Shown here: one piece after another, positions 17,455-28,640 of the stretch
How positions within the stretch are numbered: position 1 is the stretch's first letter
Layout of the letters: each line of letters opens with the position of its first letter
NCBI RefSeq assembly: GCF_014042015.1
Contig: NZ_CP059493.1
Coordinates: 1,178,001-1,242,000 of the forward strand
DNA length: 64,000 nt
Reading direction: 5' to 3'
DNA from: Actinotalea sp. JY-7876
GTDB taxonomy: Bacteria > Actinomycetota > Actinomycetes > Actinomycetales > Cellulomonadaceae
Program-made: the position numbers and the translations under genes
The notes under the pieces: model-generated
The model's database searches: none
What the model was told of the DNA's origin: nothing
What the model saw: the letters and a program-made list of their open reading frames with translations, nothing else

Positions 17455-18843
17455 TCAGCGGCGGCGCAGGCGCAGCGTGTCGGGCAGACCGAGGCGCACG
17501 AGGACGGCGTTGGCGGCCGACGCCACGAGCGCGAGCGTCAGGACGCGCGCCGCGATGACCCCCGCGCCGTCCACGAAGTCGTCGAGCGCGTCCCAGCCGA
17601 GGTACGTCTGGGGCCCGATCACGGCACGCATCCCCTCCCACAGGAGGAGGTCGACGTTGTCCGTGAGGAGGAAGGCGGCGCACACGACCAGGACGGGCCG
17701 CCACCCCGCGCGGGCGATCAGCCCAGCCGCGCCGATCACCGCGCCGAAGCGGCGCTCGGGGTTGGTGAGCAGCGTCAGCGCGCGCTGGGTGCGGTGGTCG
17801 CCCACGCGGGCGACGACCGCGCCGATGCGGCCCGCGGCCAGGTCGCGCGTGTGCATCACCTTGGTCGCCTCGACGCCGTAGACGACCGCGGCGAGGTTCA
17901 GCCAGGCGAGGGGCACCACGATCGCCGTGATCGCCGCCGCGAGGAGGAGCTCCCCGCCCGCGAGGGCGCTCTCGACCCACGCCGCCAGGTGCGGGGTGCG
18001 CAGGGCGACGCCGGACCACCACTCCTCCAGGGCCACGCCCGCGACACGCGTGCGCCACCACACGGACGCCGTGCCGAGCGACTCACGCACCACGACGGCC
18101 CCGAGCACGATCCAGACCGCCTCGCAGTAGCCGGCACCGAGCTGCAGCCAGGCGCGGCGCCCGGCGCGCGCGGCGGGCGTGCGACGGACCAGCATCGTGA
18201 GCAGCCGGCGCACGGCCAACGCGCCCACGACGGTGCCGAGGACGGCGACCGACGTGGCCTGGGCCAGGCGGTCGTAGATGTCACCGCCTGACCACGAGAC
18301 GTCACCCGCGACCGCGTACCCGAGCGCGTAGGAGTCGTCCACGAGCGCGCCGTCGTGCTCGTAGATCAGCAGGAACGGGATGAGCACGGCGGCCGCGGCG
18401 ATGACGAGCGTGGATGCCGCGCGGGCCCGGCGGCGCACGGCGGCGAGCCGGCCCCCCGCCGGCGCCGCGGCGGTCTCGAGCGGGCTCCCGGCGTCCGGCG
18501 CGTTCCGGCTGCGGAGCACCAGGAACATCGCGACGACGCACAGCAGCTGGACGAACGGGATGACGGCCTGCACGAGGTTGCTCAGCACCGCCGACGTGCG
18601 CGTCGTGACGACGGCCAGGTCGAGCAGCAGGGTGCGGGAGACGTAGGCGACCACGGCGAGGAGCGTCAGCGCGGGCCAGTGGGTCGCCACGAGCCTGCCC
18701 GCGTCGCGCAGCACGCGGGCGGCCTCCCGCAGCACCGGCTCGGCGGCCTGGCGCGCCGGCTCGGCCACCTCCTCGAGCAGGCCGCCGGCCGCGGTCCGCG
18801 CGGGCGCCGGGGCGGGCGGCGGCGGGGGCGGGGGCGCGGGCAT
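17455..18843 (-). CDS. Polytopic membrane protein of unknown function
   Basis: The 462-residue protein opens with a Pro/Ala-rich cytoplasmic tail (including eight consecutive Pro) and an amphipathic segment with an SPFH/apolipoprotein-like Ala/Glu pattern (LLEEVAEPARQAAEPVLREAARVL). Seven or eight hydrophobic segments follow, with a soluble loop around YEHDGALVDDSYALGYAVAGD and a cytoplasmic stretch near EATKVMHTRDLAAGRIGAVVARVGDHRTQRALTLL. I recognise no family. It is monocistronic and sits just before tRNA-Gly on the same strand. Confidence 0.75.
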   Translation of the reverse strand: MPAPPPPPPPAPAPARTAAGGLLEEVAEPARQAAEPVLREAARVLRDAGRLVATHWPALTLLAVVAYVSRTLLLDLAVVTTRTSAVLSNLVQAVIPFVQLLCVVAMFLVLRSRNAPDAGSPLETAAAPAGGRLAAVRRRARAASTLVIAAAAVLIPFLLIYEHDGALVDDSYALGYAVAGDVSWSGGDIYDRLAQATSVAVLGTVVGALAVRRLLTMLVRRTPAARAGRRAWLQLGAGYCEAVWIVLGAVVVRESLGTASVWWRTRVAGVALEEWWSGVALRTPHLAAWVESALAGGELLLAAAITAIVVPLAWLNLAAVVYGVEATKVMHTRDLAAGRIGAVVARVGDHRTQRALTLLTNPERRFGAVIGAAGLIARAGWRPVLVVCAAFLLTDNVDLLLWEGMRAVIGPQTYLGWDALDDFVDGAGVIAARVLTLALVASAANAVLVRLGLPDTLRLRRR

Positions 18844-18902
18844 GGCGCCGAGGCTAGCGGTGGCGCCGCGTTCGCGCGGGAGGCGGGCCGTGGGCCGGGC
18901 GG

Positions 18903-18973
18903 AGCGGGCGACGGGAATCGAACCCGCGTAGCCAGTTTGGAAGACTGGGGCTCTACCATTGAGCTACGCCCGC
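18903..18973 (-). tRNA. tRNA-Gly (anticodon UCC)
   Basis: The acceptor stem GCGGGCG pairs with CGCCCGC, the D-arm reads TAGCTCAATGGTAGAGC, the anticodon stem-loop CCAGTCTTCCAAACTGG gives anticodon TCC, and the T-arm GCGGGTTCGATTCCCGT is intact. No CCA is encoded at the 3' end. Confidence 0.95.
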
Positions 18974-19085
18974 ACGCTCCCGGACGGGAGCGGAGCCCAG
19001 GTTACAGGGACGGGCGAGGCCCGGGTGACGCGGGACGACGCGGCGGTCGGCAGTACGCTCGCGGTGCCGGACGCAGGCCGTCCGC

Positions 19086-19162
19086 CGGGATGTGGCGCAG
19101 GTTGGTAGCGCGTCCGCTTTGGGAGCGGAAGGTCGTGGGTTCGAATCCCGCCATCCCGACCA
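19086..19162 (+). tRNA. tRNA-Pro (anticodon UGG), CCA encoded
   Basis: The acceptor stem CGGGATG pairs with CATCCCG, the D-arm is GGCGCAGGTTGGTAGCGC, the anticodon arm CCGCTTTGGGAGCGG gives anticodon TGG, and the T-arm is GTGGGTTCGAATCCCGC. Discriminator A and CCA are encoded (19159-19162). Its 3' end is the first unit of a tandem repeat. Confidence 0.96.
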
Positions 19163-19191
19163 GCGCGATCCCGACCAGCGCGATCCCGACC
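19153..19191. repeat. Tandem duplication of the tRNA-Pro 3' end
   Basis: ATCCCGACCAGCGCG occurs at 19153-19167 and 19168-19182, followed by ATCCCGACC to 19191. The first copy includes the last ten bases of tRNA-Pro with CCA. tRNA 3' ends are integrase targets, so these could be old attachment-site scars, but no integrase or element lies beside them. Replication slippage is the simpler explanation. Confidence 0.7.
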
Positions 19192-19360
19192 GGGGGCCGG
19201 CGGGGCCGCTGCGTGCGGCGGGTCGGGCGTGCCGTACGATCGACGGGCTGAGCGTGGCTCACGCACGCCTGCCCGCACACGCCAGGAGCCGCCGTCGAGC
19301 GAGCGCCTGCCTCCCGCCGGGGTCCCCCGGCCACCGTTCGAGCCGTTGGAGATCACTGCT

Positions 19361-20755
19361 GTGAAGAGCGCCGTCGAGACCATCGATGCCACCACGGTCA
19401 AGCTGACCGTCGAGGTGTCCCACGACGAGCTGAAGCCGAGCATCGACCACGCGTACGAGCACATCGGCTCGCAGGTCCAGGTCCCCGGCTTCCGCAAGGG
19501 CAAGGTCCCCGCCCGCATCCTCGACCAGCGCGTCGGACGCGCCGCCGTCATCGAGCACGCCGTCAACGACGGCATGGCCGGCTTCTACCGCCAGGCCGTC
19601 ACCGAGGCGGACCTGCGGCCCATGGGCCAGCCCGACATCGAGGTCACCGCGATCCCGGCCCTGACCGAGGCCGAGGGCGGCCTCAGCTTCACGGCCCAGG
19701 TCGAGGTGCGCCCGACCATCGAGGTCCCCGCGCTCGACAGCATCACGGTCACCGTCGACGACGTCGCCGTGAGCGACGAGGACGTCGACGCCCGTCTCGA
19801 CGCCCTGCGCGAGCGCTTCGGCACCCTCGTGGGCGTCGACCGGCCGGCCGCCGAGGGCGACTACGTCGTGCTCGACCTCGTCGCCTCGATCGGTGACGAG
19901 GAGGTCGACTCGGTCAGCGGCATCTCCTACCAGATCGGCTCCGGCAACATGCTCGAGGGCCTCGACGAGGCGCTGACGGGCCTGTCGGCCGGCGAGACGA
20001 CGACGTTCGAGACGGAGCTCGCCGGTGGCGAGCACGCGGGCGAGAAGGCCCAGGTCAAGGTCACCGCGACGACGGTCAAGACCCGCGAGCTCCCGGCCGC
20101 GGACGACGAGTTCGCGCAGCTCGCGAGCGAGTTCGACACCCTTGCCGAGCTGCGCGACGACCTGCGCGAGCAGGTCGCCCGCACCAAGGCGTCCAACCAG
20201 GCCGTCCAGGCGCGCGACCTGCTCCTCGAGCAGCTGCGCGGCGGCGTCGAGATCCCCGTCCCGAACGGTGTGATCGAGGCCGAGGTGCACCGTCACCTCG
20301 AGAACGAGGGCCGCCTGGAGGACGACGAGCACCGCGCCGAGGTCGGCGAGCAGGCCCGCGAGGCGCTCGCCAACCAGATCCTGCTCGACACGCTCGCCGA
20401 GCAGCTGCAGGTCCGGGTCTCGCAGAACGAGCTCGTCGAGTACCTCGTGAGCGCGTCCCGCCAGTACGGCATGGACCCGAACACCTTCATCAAGACGGTC
20501 GACGAGCAGGGGCAGATCCCGGCCATGGTCGCCGAGGTCGGTCGCTCGAAGGCCGTCGCCGTCGCGCTGCGCCAGGTCTCCGTCGTCGACTCGGCCGGCG
20601 CGGCCGTCGACCTCTCGGAGTTCATCGGCACGGACGACGAGGACGCCGAGGAGCTGGACGTCGCCGACGAGGCCGTCGAGGACGGCCAGGAGACGGCGGA
20701 GGTCGAGTCCGAGGTCGAGGCCGACGCCACCCCTGAAGGCGACGCCAAGGCCTGA
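19361..20755 (+). CDS. tig: Trigger factor, ribosome-associated chaperone and prolyl isomerase
   Basis: From GTG 19361 the protein has 464 residues: the ribosome-binding N-domain with the signature VPGFRKGKVP at about 42-51, an FKBP-type isomerase domain in the middle (GDYVVLDLVASIG through SAGETTTFETEL), and the helical chaperone arms. The C-terminus is very acidic (DDEDAEELDVADEAVEDGQE), a usual actinobacterial trait. GGAG lies 9 nt upstream of the start, and TACGAT at 19235-19240 is a likely -10. Placement directly before clpP1-clpP2-clpX is conserved. Confidence 0.95.
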   Translation: MKSAVETIDATTVKLTVEVSHDELKPSIDHAYEHIGSQVQVPGFRKGKVPARILDQRVGRAAVIEHAVNDGMAGFYRQAVTEADLRPMGQPDIEVTAIPALTEAEGGLSFTAQVEVRPTIEVPALDSITVTVDDVAVSDEDVDARLDALRERFGTLVGVDRPAAEGDYVVLDLVASIGDEEVDSVSGISYQIGSGNMLEGLDEALTGLSAGETTTFETELAGGEHAGEKAQVKVTATTVKTRELPAADDEFAQLASEFDTLAELRDDLREQVARTKASNQAVQARDLLLEQLRGGVEIPVPNGVIEAEVHRHLENEGRLEDDEHRAEVGEQAREALANQILLDTLAEQLQVRVSQNELVEYLVSASRQYGMDPNTFIKTVDEQGQIPAMVAEVGRSKAVAVALRQVSVVDSAGAAVDLSEFIGTDDEDAEELDVADEAVEDGQETAEVESEVEADATPEGDAKA

Positions 20756-20780
20756 CGCCCCGTCGTCAGGACGCCTCTCA

Positions 20781-20816
20781 CGCAGGCCCCGCACCGCGCG
20801 CGGTGCGGGGCCTGCG
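20781..20816 (+). terminator. Terminator after tig (36-nt perfect palindrome)
   Basis: Bases 20781-20816 form a perfect 36-nt inverted repeat centred on CGCG, with arms beginning CGCAGGCCCCGCACC. It lies 25 bp after the tig stop. As usual in this GC-rich genome there is no T-tract. It separates tig from the clp promoter. Confidence 0.75.
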
Positions 20817-20845
20817 CGCGTCGGGAGGGCTCCGCCGCGGACCTC

Positions 20846-20904
20846 CGCCGTCAGCGAAAAGCGCGCGGCCCGGGGCGTGGAGGGACGGGGCGTCACGTTA
20901 GGGT
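20846..20904 (+). promoter_or_regulatory. clpP1 promoter with possible ClgR operator
   Basis: CGCCGTCAGCG (20846-20856) matches the actinobacterial ClgR site CGCYNANRGCG at all but one defined position and lies about 43 bp upstream of TAGGGT (20899-20904). ClgR activates clpP1P2 in corynebacteria, mycobacteria and streptomycetes. The -35 region is weak, as expected for an activated promoter. No clgR gene is in the window. Confidence 0.5.
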
Positions 20905-20979
20905 CACTGCACACCGCGAAGGGGCCAGTGGTACCACCACGGCCACCACCGACGGACCTTTGGACGGACGAGGAGAGTC

Positions 20980-21612
20980 GTGAACGAGACGAGCCACGCA
21001 GCACCGCGCGACGCACGCGGTGACGGCCCGAACCTGGGCCTCAACGACCACATCTACAACCGGCTGCTGCGCGAGCGGATCATCTGGCTCGGGTCCGAGG
21101 TCCGCGACGAGAACGCGAACGCCATCTGCGCGCAGATGATGCTCCTGGCCGCGGAGGACCCGGACAAGGACATCTTCCTGTACATCAACTCGCCCGGCGG
21201 CTCGATCACGGCCGGCATGGCGATCTACGACACGATGCAGTACATCCAGCCGGACGTGGCCACGGTCGCGATGGGCATGGCCGCGTCGATGGGGCAGTTC
21301 CTCCTCTCCTCCGGTGCCAAGGGCAAGCGCTACGCGACCCCCCACGCCCGCGTGATGATGCACCAGCCCTCGGGCGGCATCGGTGGCACGGCGACGGACG
21401 TGCGGATCAACGCCGAGCTCATCCTGCACATGAAGAAGGTGCTGGCCGAGCTCATCGCCGAGCAGACCGGGAAGTCGGTCGAGCAGATCAACCGCGACTC
21501 GGACCGCGACCGCTGGTTCACGGCGCAGGAGGCCCTCGAGTACGGCTTCGTCGACAAGGTCGTCACCCACTCCGGGTCGGTCGCCGGCGGCGGCGGCACC
21601 ACGAGCGCCTGA
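20980..21612 (+). CDS. clpP1: ATP-dependent Clp protease proteolytic subunit 1
   Basis: The 210-residue serine peptidase has the oxyanion GGS loop ([12 protein letters not shown]), catalytic Ser in [10 protein letters not shown], His in VMMHQPSGG and Asp in [10 protein letters not shown]. The N-terminal 20 residues are a removable extension. It starts at GTG 20980 behind AGGAGAG. With ClpP2 it forms the mixed two-ring tetradecamer fed by ClpX or ClpC. The C-terminal GGGGTTSA tail is flexible. Confidence 0.95.
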   Translation: MNETSHAAPRDARGDGPNLGLNDHIYNRLLRERIIWLGSEVRDENANAICAQMMLLAAEDPDKDIFLYINSPGGSITAGMAIYDTMQYIQPDVATVAMGMAASMGQFLLSSGAKGKRYATPHARVMMHQPSGGIGGTATDVRINAELILHMKKVLAELIAEQTGKSVEQINRDSDRDRWFTAQEALEYGFVDKVVTHSGSVAGGGGTTSA

Positions 21613-21644
21613 CGCCCAGCCACCACCATCTCCGAGGAGCACCC

Positions 21645-22343
21645 GTGAGCACCGAGCACCAGTTCATCTCCCGCGCCGCGGCCCTGGCCGGGTCGCACGG
21701 CGGCCGCGCGCTGCCCTACGGCGCGCCGTCGTCGCGCTACGTCCTGCCGCAGTTCGAGGAGCGGACCGCGTACGGCTTCAAGCGCCAGGACCCGTACACC
21801 AAGCTCTTCGAGGACCGGATCATCTTCCTGGGCGTCCAGGTGGACGACGCGTCGGCCGACGACGTCATGGCCCAGCTGCTCGTCCTGGAGAGCCAGGACC
21901 CGGACCGCGACATCATCCTGTACATCAACTCGCCCGGCGGCTCCTTCACGGCCATGACGGCGATCTACGACACGATGCAGTACATCAAGCCGCAGATCCA
22001 GACCGTGTGCCTGGGCCAGGCGGCCTCGGCGGCGGCGGTCCTGCTCGCGGCCGGGTCCCCCGGCAAGCGCCTCGCGCTGCCGAACGCCCGCGTCCTGATC
22101 CACCAGCCGGCGATGGAGGGTGGCGGCTACGCGCAGGCGTCCGACATCGAGATCCACGCCAACGAGCTCATCCGCATGCGCGAGTGGCTCGAGGCGACGC
22201 TCGCCCACCACGCCGGCCGCGACGTCGAGCAGGTGCGCAAGGACATCGAGCGCGACAAGATCCTGTCGGCCGAGCAGGCGCGCGAGTACGGTCTCGTGGA
22301 CCAGGTCCTCGAGAGCCGCAAGGCGGCGGTCCTGCCCTCCTGA
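21645..22343 (+). CDS. clpP2: ATP-dependent Clp protease proteolytic subunit 2
   Basis: The 232-residue paralogue of ClpP1 begins at GTG 21645, 32 bp after it, with GAGGAG upstream. It has [12 protein letters not shown], the catalytic Ser in [11 protein letters not shown], His in [11 protein letters not shown] and Asp in [10 protein letters not shown]. The longer N-terminus (about 40 residues before the first core strand) is typical of the second actinobacterial subunit. Confidence 0.95.
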   Translation: MSTEHQFISRAAALAGSHGGRALPYGAPSSRYVLPQFEERTAYGFKRQDPYTKLFEDRIIFLGVQVDDASADDVMAQLLVLESQDPDRDIILYINSPGGSFTAMTAIYDTMQYIKPQIQTVCLGQAASAAAVLLAAGSPGKRLALPNARVLIHQPAMEGGGYAQASDIEIHANELIRMREWLEATLAHHAGRDVEQVRKDIERDKILSAEQAREYGLVDQVLESRKAAVLPS

Positions 22344-22349
22344 GGGTCT

Positions 22350-22380
22350 CCGCCCGCCCGGGACCACCCCGGGCGGGCGG
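22350..22380 (+). terminator. Hairpin between clpP2 and clpX
   Basis: CCGCCCGCCCGGG (22350-22362) pairs perfectly with CCCGGGCGGGCGG (22368-22380) around a 5-nt loop, just after the clpP2 stop. It probably ends or attenuates the clpP1P2 message and lets clpX be expressed at a different level from its own promoter. Confidence 0.7.
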
Positions 22381-22482
22381 CAGGACACGCCGCCTGACCT
22401 GTGCGTGCTGACAGGCGGCGCGCCGTGGTGTGCAATGGTCGACAGGAGCGGTCCGGGACGGACCGCGGGTGAGGAGAGCTCA

Positions 22483-23760
<1,278 letters not shown>

Positions 23761-23768
23761 CGCACCGC

Positions 23769-23807
23769 ACGACGAACGCCCCGCCCGGACGGCGGGGCGT
23801 TCGTCGT
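23769..23807 (+). terminator. Terminator after clpX
   Basis: ACGACGAACGCCCCGCC (23769-23785) and its exact complement (23791-23807) form a 17-bp stem with the loop CGGAC. It starts 8 bp after the clpX stop. Confidence 0.85.
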
Positions 23808-23904
23808 CTCCGGCGGTTGGCGTCGGGGCGGCGTTTGGGCGAGGGTGGAGGGGTCCGAGCCGGCGGCTTCGGCGCCGGCGTCCCAGACAGATCGTGAGGA
23901 CCCG

Positions 23905-25101
23905 ATGAAGCTCGACTCCCTCAAGCCCCTGATCCACCACGACGGCCCTCTGACCACCGTGTGCCTGGACGCCACACGCGGGGACGAGTCCGGCGACCGC
24001 GAGGTCCGCAACCGGTGGAACGGGATGCGACGGGCGCTCGAGCAGGAGGGTGCACCGGCACAGACCCTGGCGGCGCTCGAGGAGGCGGTGCTGCGGCCCA
24101 CGCACGTCCCGGGGCGGCACGGGCGCTACCTCGTGGCGTCGGGCTCGCAGATCCTCATGGACCGCGTGCTCGCCGAGCCGCCCGTGCGCGACGAGGCCTT
24201 CCACGACGGTGCGCCGTCGCTCGCCCCGGCGGTCGCGGCGGCCGACGAGGCCGTGCGGTACCTGCTCGTGGAGATCGACCGCCAGGGCGCCGACCTGGTC
24301 TGGTCCGACGCGGAGAGCCACGCGGCCGGTGACGTGCACGAGCAGGTCGAGGGCGGACACGACGAGCTCCACAAGTTCAACGGCGGCGGGTGGGCCCAGC
24401 GGCGCTTCCAGATGCGCGTCCAGGACTCGTGGGAGCGCAACGCCGAGGCGGTCGCGACGGAGGTCGACAAGCTCGTCGCCGACCTGCGGCCCGAGCTGGT
24501 CCTGGTCACGGGCGACGTCCGGGCCGTGCCGCTGCTGCGCGACGCGCTCGGCCACGCCGCGAAGGAGCTCCTCGTCGAGGTGCCCGGCGGCTCACGGGCC
24601 GACGGCGTCAAGGAGGACGTCTTCGCGCAGCGCGTCCACGAGGTGCTCGAGGCGTACCGCGCCCGGCGTCGGGAGGCCGTCGCCGACCGCGTGCGCGAGG
24701 CGCTCGGCCGCGGGGACGGCGCGGTGACGTCGCTCGACGACGTCGTCGACGTGCTCCGCAAGGGGCAGGTCGACGAGCTCGTCGTCGTCCGCAACGCCGC
24801 CGGTGCGTCCGTCGCGCGGCTGGCGGAGCGGACCCTGTGGACCGGACCGGACCCGCTGCAGCTCGGCACCCGGCGCGACGACGTGCAGGCGCTGGGCGTG
24901 CCGGCGGACGAGGTCCGCGAGCTGCGCGCCGACATCGGCATGCTGCGCGCCGCCGTCGCGCAGGACGCCGGGTTCACCTTCGCCATGGAGGGCAGCCTCG
25001 ACCTCGTCGACGGCGTCGGGGCGCTCCTGCGCTGGAGCGACGCGGCGACGCCGCACGAGTCCGCGCCGAGCTACACGGGCGACACGCACCGGCGCCACTG
25101 A
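23905..25101 (+). CDS. Rv2629/Vms1-type baeRF-like protein
   Basis: The 398-residue protein resembles the actinobacterial Rv2629 family, related to eRF1-like release factors and the Vms1/Ankzf1 peptidyl-tRNA hydrolases. Visible pieces are the N-terminal domain ending near [17 protein letters not shown], a middle domain with [31 protein letters not shown] and [17 protein letters not shown], and a C-terminal L7Ae-like part ([26 protein letters not shown]). The likely role is on stalled or hibernating ribosomes; Rv2629 itself is dormancy-induced. ATG 23905 follows GAGG at a good distance. Confidence 0.8.
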   Translation: MKLDSLKPLIHHDGPLTTVCLDATRGDESGDREVRNRWNGMRRALEQEGAPAQTLAALEEAVLRPTHVPGRHGRYLVASGSQILMDRVLAEPPVRDEAFHDGAPSLAPAVAAADEAVRYLLVEIDRQGADLVWSDAESHAAGDVHEQVEGGHDELHKFNGGGWAQRRFQMRVQDSWERNAEAVATEVDKLVADLRPELVLVTGDVRAVPLLRDALGHAAKELLVEVPGGSRADGVKEDVFAQRVHEVLEAYRARRREAVADRVREALGRGDGAVTSLDDVVDVLRKGQVDELVVVRNAAGASVARLAERTLWTGPDPLQLGTRRDDVQALGVPADEVRELRADIGMLRAAVAQDAGFTFAMEGSLDLVDGVGALLRWSDAATPHESAPSYTGDTHRRH

Positions 25102-25114
25102 GTCCGAGCAGGAC

Positions 25115-25143
25115 GCGTGCCCGCCCTCCGCGGGCGGGCACGC
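25115..25143. terminator. Bidirectional terminator between Rv2629-like gene and fadD
   Basis: GCGTGCCCGCCC (25115-25126) pairs perfectly with GGGCGGGCACGC (25132-25143) around a 5-nt loop, between two convergent genes. It can serve both strands. Confidence 0.8.
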
Positions 25144-25152
25144 GGCGCCGGC

Positions 25153-26952
25153 TCAGCGGGTGTAGAGCGCCTCGATCTCGTCGACGTAGTCGCGCAGCAC
25201 GAGGGCGCGCTTCACCTTGAGCGACGGCGTGAGGTAGCCGTTGGCCTCGGTGAAGTCGGTCGCCAGCACCGAGATCTTGCGGATCGACTCGGCGCGGGAG
25301 ACCGCCTCGTTCGCCCGCGCCACGGCCCGGTCGAGCGCGGCGAGGACCGCGTGGCTGCGCGCGGCCTCGGCGGGGTCCATCGCGGGCAGCCCGTGCGACG
25401 TCAGCCAGCCGGGGAGCATCTCCGAGTCGAGCGTGACGAGCGCCCCGATGAAGGGCCGCTTGTCCCCGACCACGACGACCTGGCTCACCAGAGGGTGGGC
25501 GCGCAGGCGGTCCTCGAGGAGGGCCGGGGCGACGTTCTTGCCGGCCGCGGTGACGATGATCTCCTTCTTGCGACCGGTGATCGTCAGGTGCCCGTGGTCG
25601 TCGAGGCTGCCGAGGTCGCCCGTGCGGAACCAGCCGTCCACGAGCGCGGCGGCCGTGGCCTCCGGGTTGCCGTGGTACCCGCGGAAGATGTGGGGCCCGC
25701 TGAGCTCGATCTCGCCGTCGTCCGCGATCCGGATCGCGGTCCCGGGCATCGGGGGACCGACGGTGCCGATGACCGTCCGGTCGGGGCGGTTGACCGCCGT
25801 CGGCGCCGTCGTCTCGGTGAGGCCGTAGCCCTCGAGCACCCGCACCCCGACGCCGCGGTAGAAGTGTCCGAGGCGCTCGCCCAGCGGCGCACCGCCCGAG
25901 ACGGCGTACTCGGCCGCGCCGCCGAGCGCCGCGCGGACCTTGCCGAGCACGAGGCGGTCGGCCAGCGCGTGCTGCGCCTTGAGCCGGGCGCCCGGGCCTC
26001 CCGGGGCGTCGAGCGCCCGCGAGTAGACGATCGCCGTCCGGGCGGCCCAGCGGAACGCCTTGAGCTTCACGCCCGTGCCGGCCTTCTGCTCGGAGGAGTT
26101 GTAGACCTTCTCGAAGACCCGCGGGACGGACAGCACGTACGTGGGCCGGAACGCGGCCAGGTCCGCCAGGAGGTTCTTGGTGTCCGGCGTGTGCCCGACG
26201 ACGGCGCCCGAGGCCACCGACATCACCTGGATGAAGCGCGCGAACACGTGCGCGAGCGGCATGAACAGCAGGGTGCGGGTGCCCGGCTTCGAGACGACGT
26301 CGCCCAGCCCGACGACGCCCTCGCGCGTGAGCGCGACGAAGTTGGCGTGGGTGAGCTCGACGCCCTTGGGGCTGCCGGTGGTCCCGGACGTGTAGATGAT
26401 CGTGGCGACGTCGTCGCCCACGGTGGCCGCGGTGCGCCGGGCGACCTCCGCCTCGTCGCCGGCCCGGCCCTCCTCGCGGAGCGCCTCCAGGCCGCCCTCG
26501 TCGATGACCAGCACGCCCTCGAGGGCGGGCAGGGTGCCACGCACGGACTCGGTGGCGGCGGCGTGCGCCGTGGTCTCCACGACGGCGAGCCGCACGCCGG
26601 CGTCGGAGAGAATCCAGCGGATCTGCTCGGCCGACGACGTCTCGTAGACCGGCACCGGGACGGCGCCGACCGCCCAGACGGCGAAGTCGAGCAGCATCCA
26701 CTCGTAGCGGGTGCGGCTCATGATCGAGACGCGGTCCCCGACCCCCACCCCGCGCGCGAGGAGCCCCAGGGCGAGGGCCGTGACCTGGTCGGCGAACGCG
26801 CGCGTCGTCACGGGCGTCCACGTCCCGCCCAGGCCCTGCTTGCGCTCGACGAGCGCGGTGTCGGGGGAGCGCTCCAGCCGCTCGGCGAGAAGGTCGGAGA
26901 TCGACGTCGTCGGGTCGACGTCGGCGAGGCTGGGGCTGGCGCTCTCACGCAC
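25153..26952 (-). CDS. fadD: Long-chain fatty acid-CoA ligase
   Basis: The 599-residue ANL enzyme has the AMP-binding P-loop IIYTSGTTGSPKGVELTH, the EGYGLTETTAPTAVN core, WFRTGDLGSLDDHGHLTITGRKKEIIVTAAGKNVAPA at the domain hinge, and a C-terminal TPSLKVKRALVL lysine region. Length and the linker LPEVFEKVYNSSEQKAG-like segment (VPRVFEKVYNSSEQKAG) match FadD15-type long-chain ligases. It activates fatty acids to acyl-CoA for beta-oxidation or lipid synthesis. The amino acid ABC gene upstream ends 14 bp before it. Confidence 0.92.
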   Translation of the reverse strand: MRESASPSLADVDPTTSISDLLAERLERSPDTALVERKQGLGGTWTPVTTRAFADQVTALALGLLARGVGVGDRVSIMSRTRYEWMLLDFAVWAVGAVPVPVYETSSAEQIRWILSDAGVRLAVVETTAHAAATESVRGTLPALEGVLVIDEGGLEALREEGRAGDEAEVARRTAATVGDDVATIIYTSGTTGSPKGVELTHANFVALTREGVVGLGDVVSKPGTRTLLFMPLAHVFARFIQVMSVASGAVVGHTPDTKNLLADLAAFRPTYVLSVPRVFEKVYNSSEQKAGTGVKLKAFRWAARTAIVYSRALDAPGGPGARLKAQHALADRLVLGKVRAALGGAAEYAVSGGAPLGERLGHFYRGVGVRVLEGYGLTETTAPTAVNRPDRTVIGTVGPPMPGTAIRIADDGEIELSGPHIFRGYHGNPEATAAALVDGWFRTGDLGSLDDHGHLTITGRKKEIIVTAAGKNVAPALLEDRLRAHPLVSQVVVVGDKRPFIGALVTLDSEMLPGWLTSHGLPAMDPAEAARSHAVLAALDRAVARANEAVSRAESIRKISVLATDFTEANGYLTPSLKVKRALVLRDYVDEIEALYTR

Positions 26953-26966
26953 GGGGTTCTCCTGGG

Positions 26967-27751
<785 letters not shown>

Positions 27752-27755
<4 letters not shown>

Positions 27756-28600
27756 ACGTGCCCCTTGTGGCCGGTGGTGCGCTCGAGCCACCGCGTGAGC
27801 GAGCTGAGCGGGATGGTCAGGAGGAGGTAGACGAGGCCGACGGCGACGATCGACGTGAGCCCGCCGCTCGGGTCGCTCAGCGCGTTGCGCCCGACCTTGG
27901 TCAGCTCGTAGTCGCTCGTGGCCAGGCCGAGCGCGAACACCAGCGAGGTGTCCTTGAGCAGCAGGACCACCTCGTTGGTCAGCGGCGGCAGGACGATCCG
28001 GAACGCCTGCGGGATGACCACGCGCAGCATGGTCGCGGTGGGGGACATGCCCAGGCTCCGCGCGGCCTCGACCTGTCCCTTCGGCACCGCCTGGATGCCG
28101 GCCCGGAGCGTCTCCGCGATGTAGGCCGCCGAGACGAGCCCGAGCGCGAGGGCGATCTGGAGCACGACGGAGTCGAAGCGCACCTCGAAGGCGGTCGGGA
28201 CCGCGTAGCCGAAGGCGAGCACGACCAGCAGCGCGGGGATCCCGCGGAAGAACTCGACGTATGCCGTGGCGAGGGCGCGCCAGACGCGCACCTCCGACAG
28301 CTTCATGAGCGCGAGCAGCAGGCCGAGGGCCAGGCCGACCGCGAACGCCGCGACCGTGTAGACGACCGTGTTGAGCGCCGCACGGGGTAGCAGCGGCGCG
28401 ATGGCCCGCACCGCCTCGGGGTCCGCGAAGGCGGACGCGACCCGGCCCCAGTCGGCGGTCACGGCCACGAGCACGACCGCGACCGCCAGGAGGCTGTACT
28501 GCACCGTGCGCGAGATGCGGGCCCGCCGGCGCGGGCTCATGCGGGCCCGCCCGGCGAGCGGACCCGCGTCGCCCGCCACGCCGGACTGCTCGATGGTCAT
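27752..28600 (-). CDS. Polar amino acid ABC transporter permease (HisMQ family)
   Basis: The 282-residue permease has a basic N-terminal tail and five or six membrane helices. The EAA-type loop [42 protein letters not shown] is clearly that of the His/Glu/Gln family. A single permease gene implies a homodimer. Confidence 0.93.
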
Positions 28601-28640
28601 GCGGTGTCCCGTCGTTCTCGCGTTCGTGCCTGGCCGCCGG

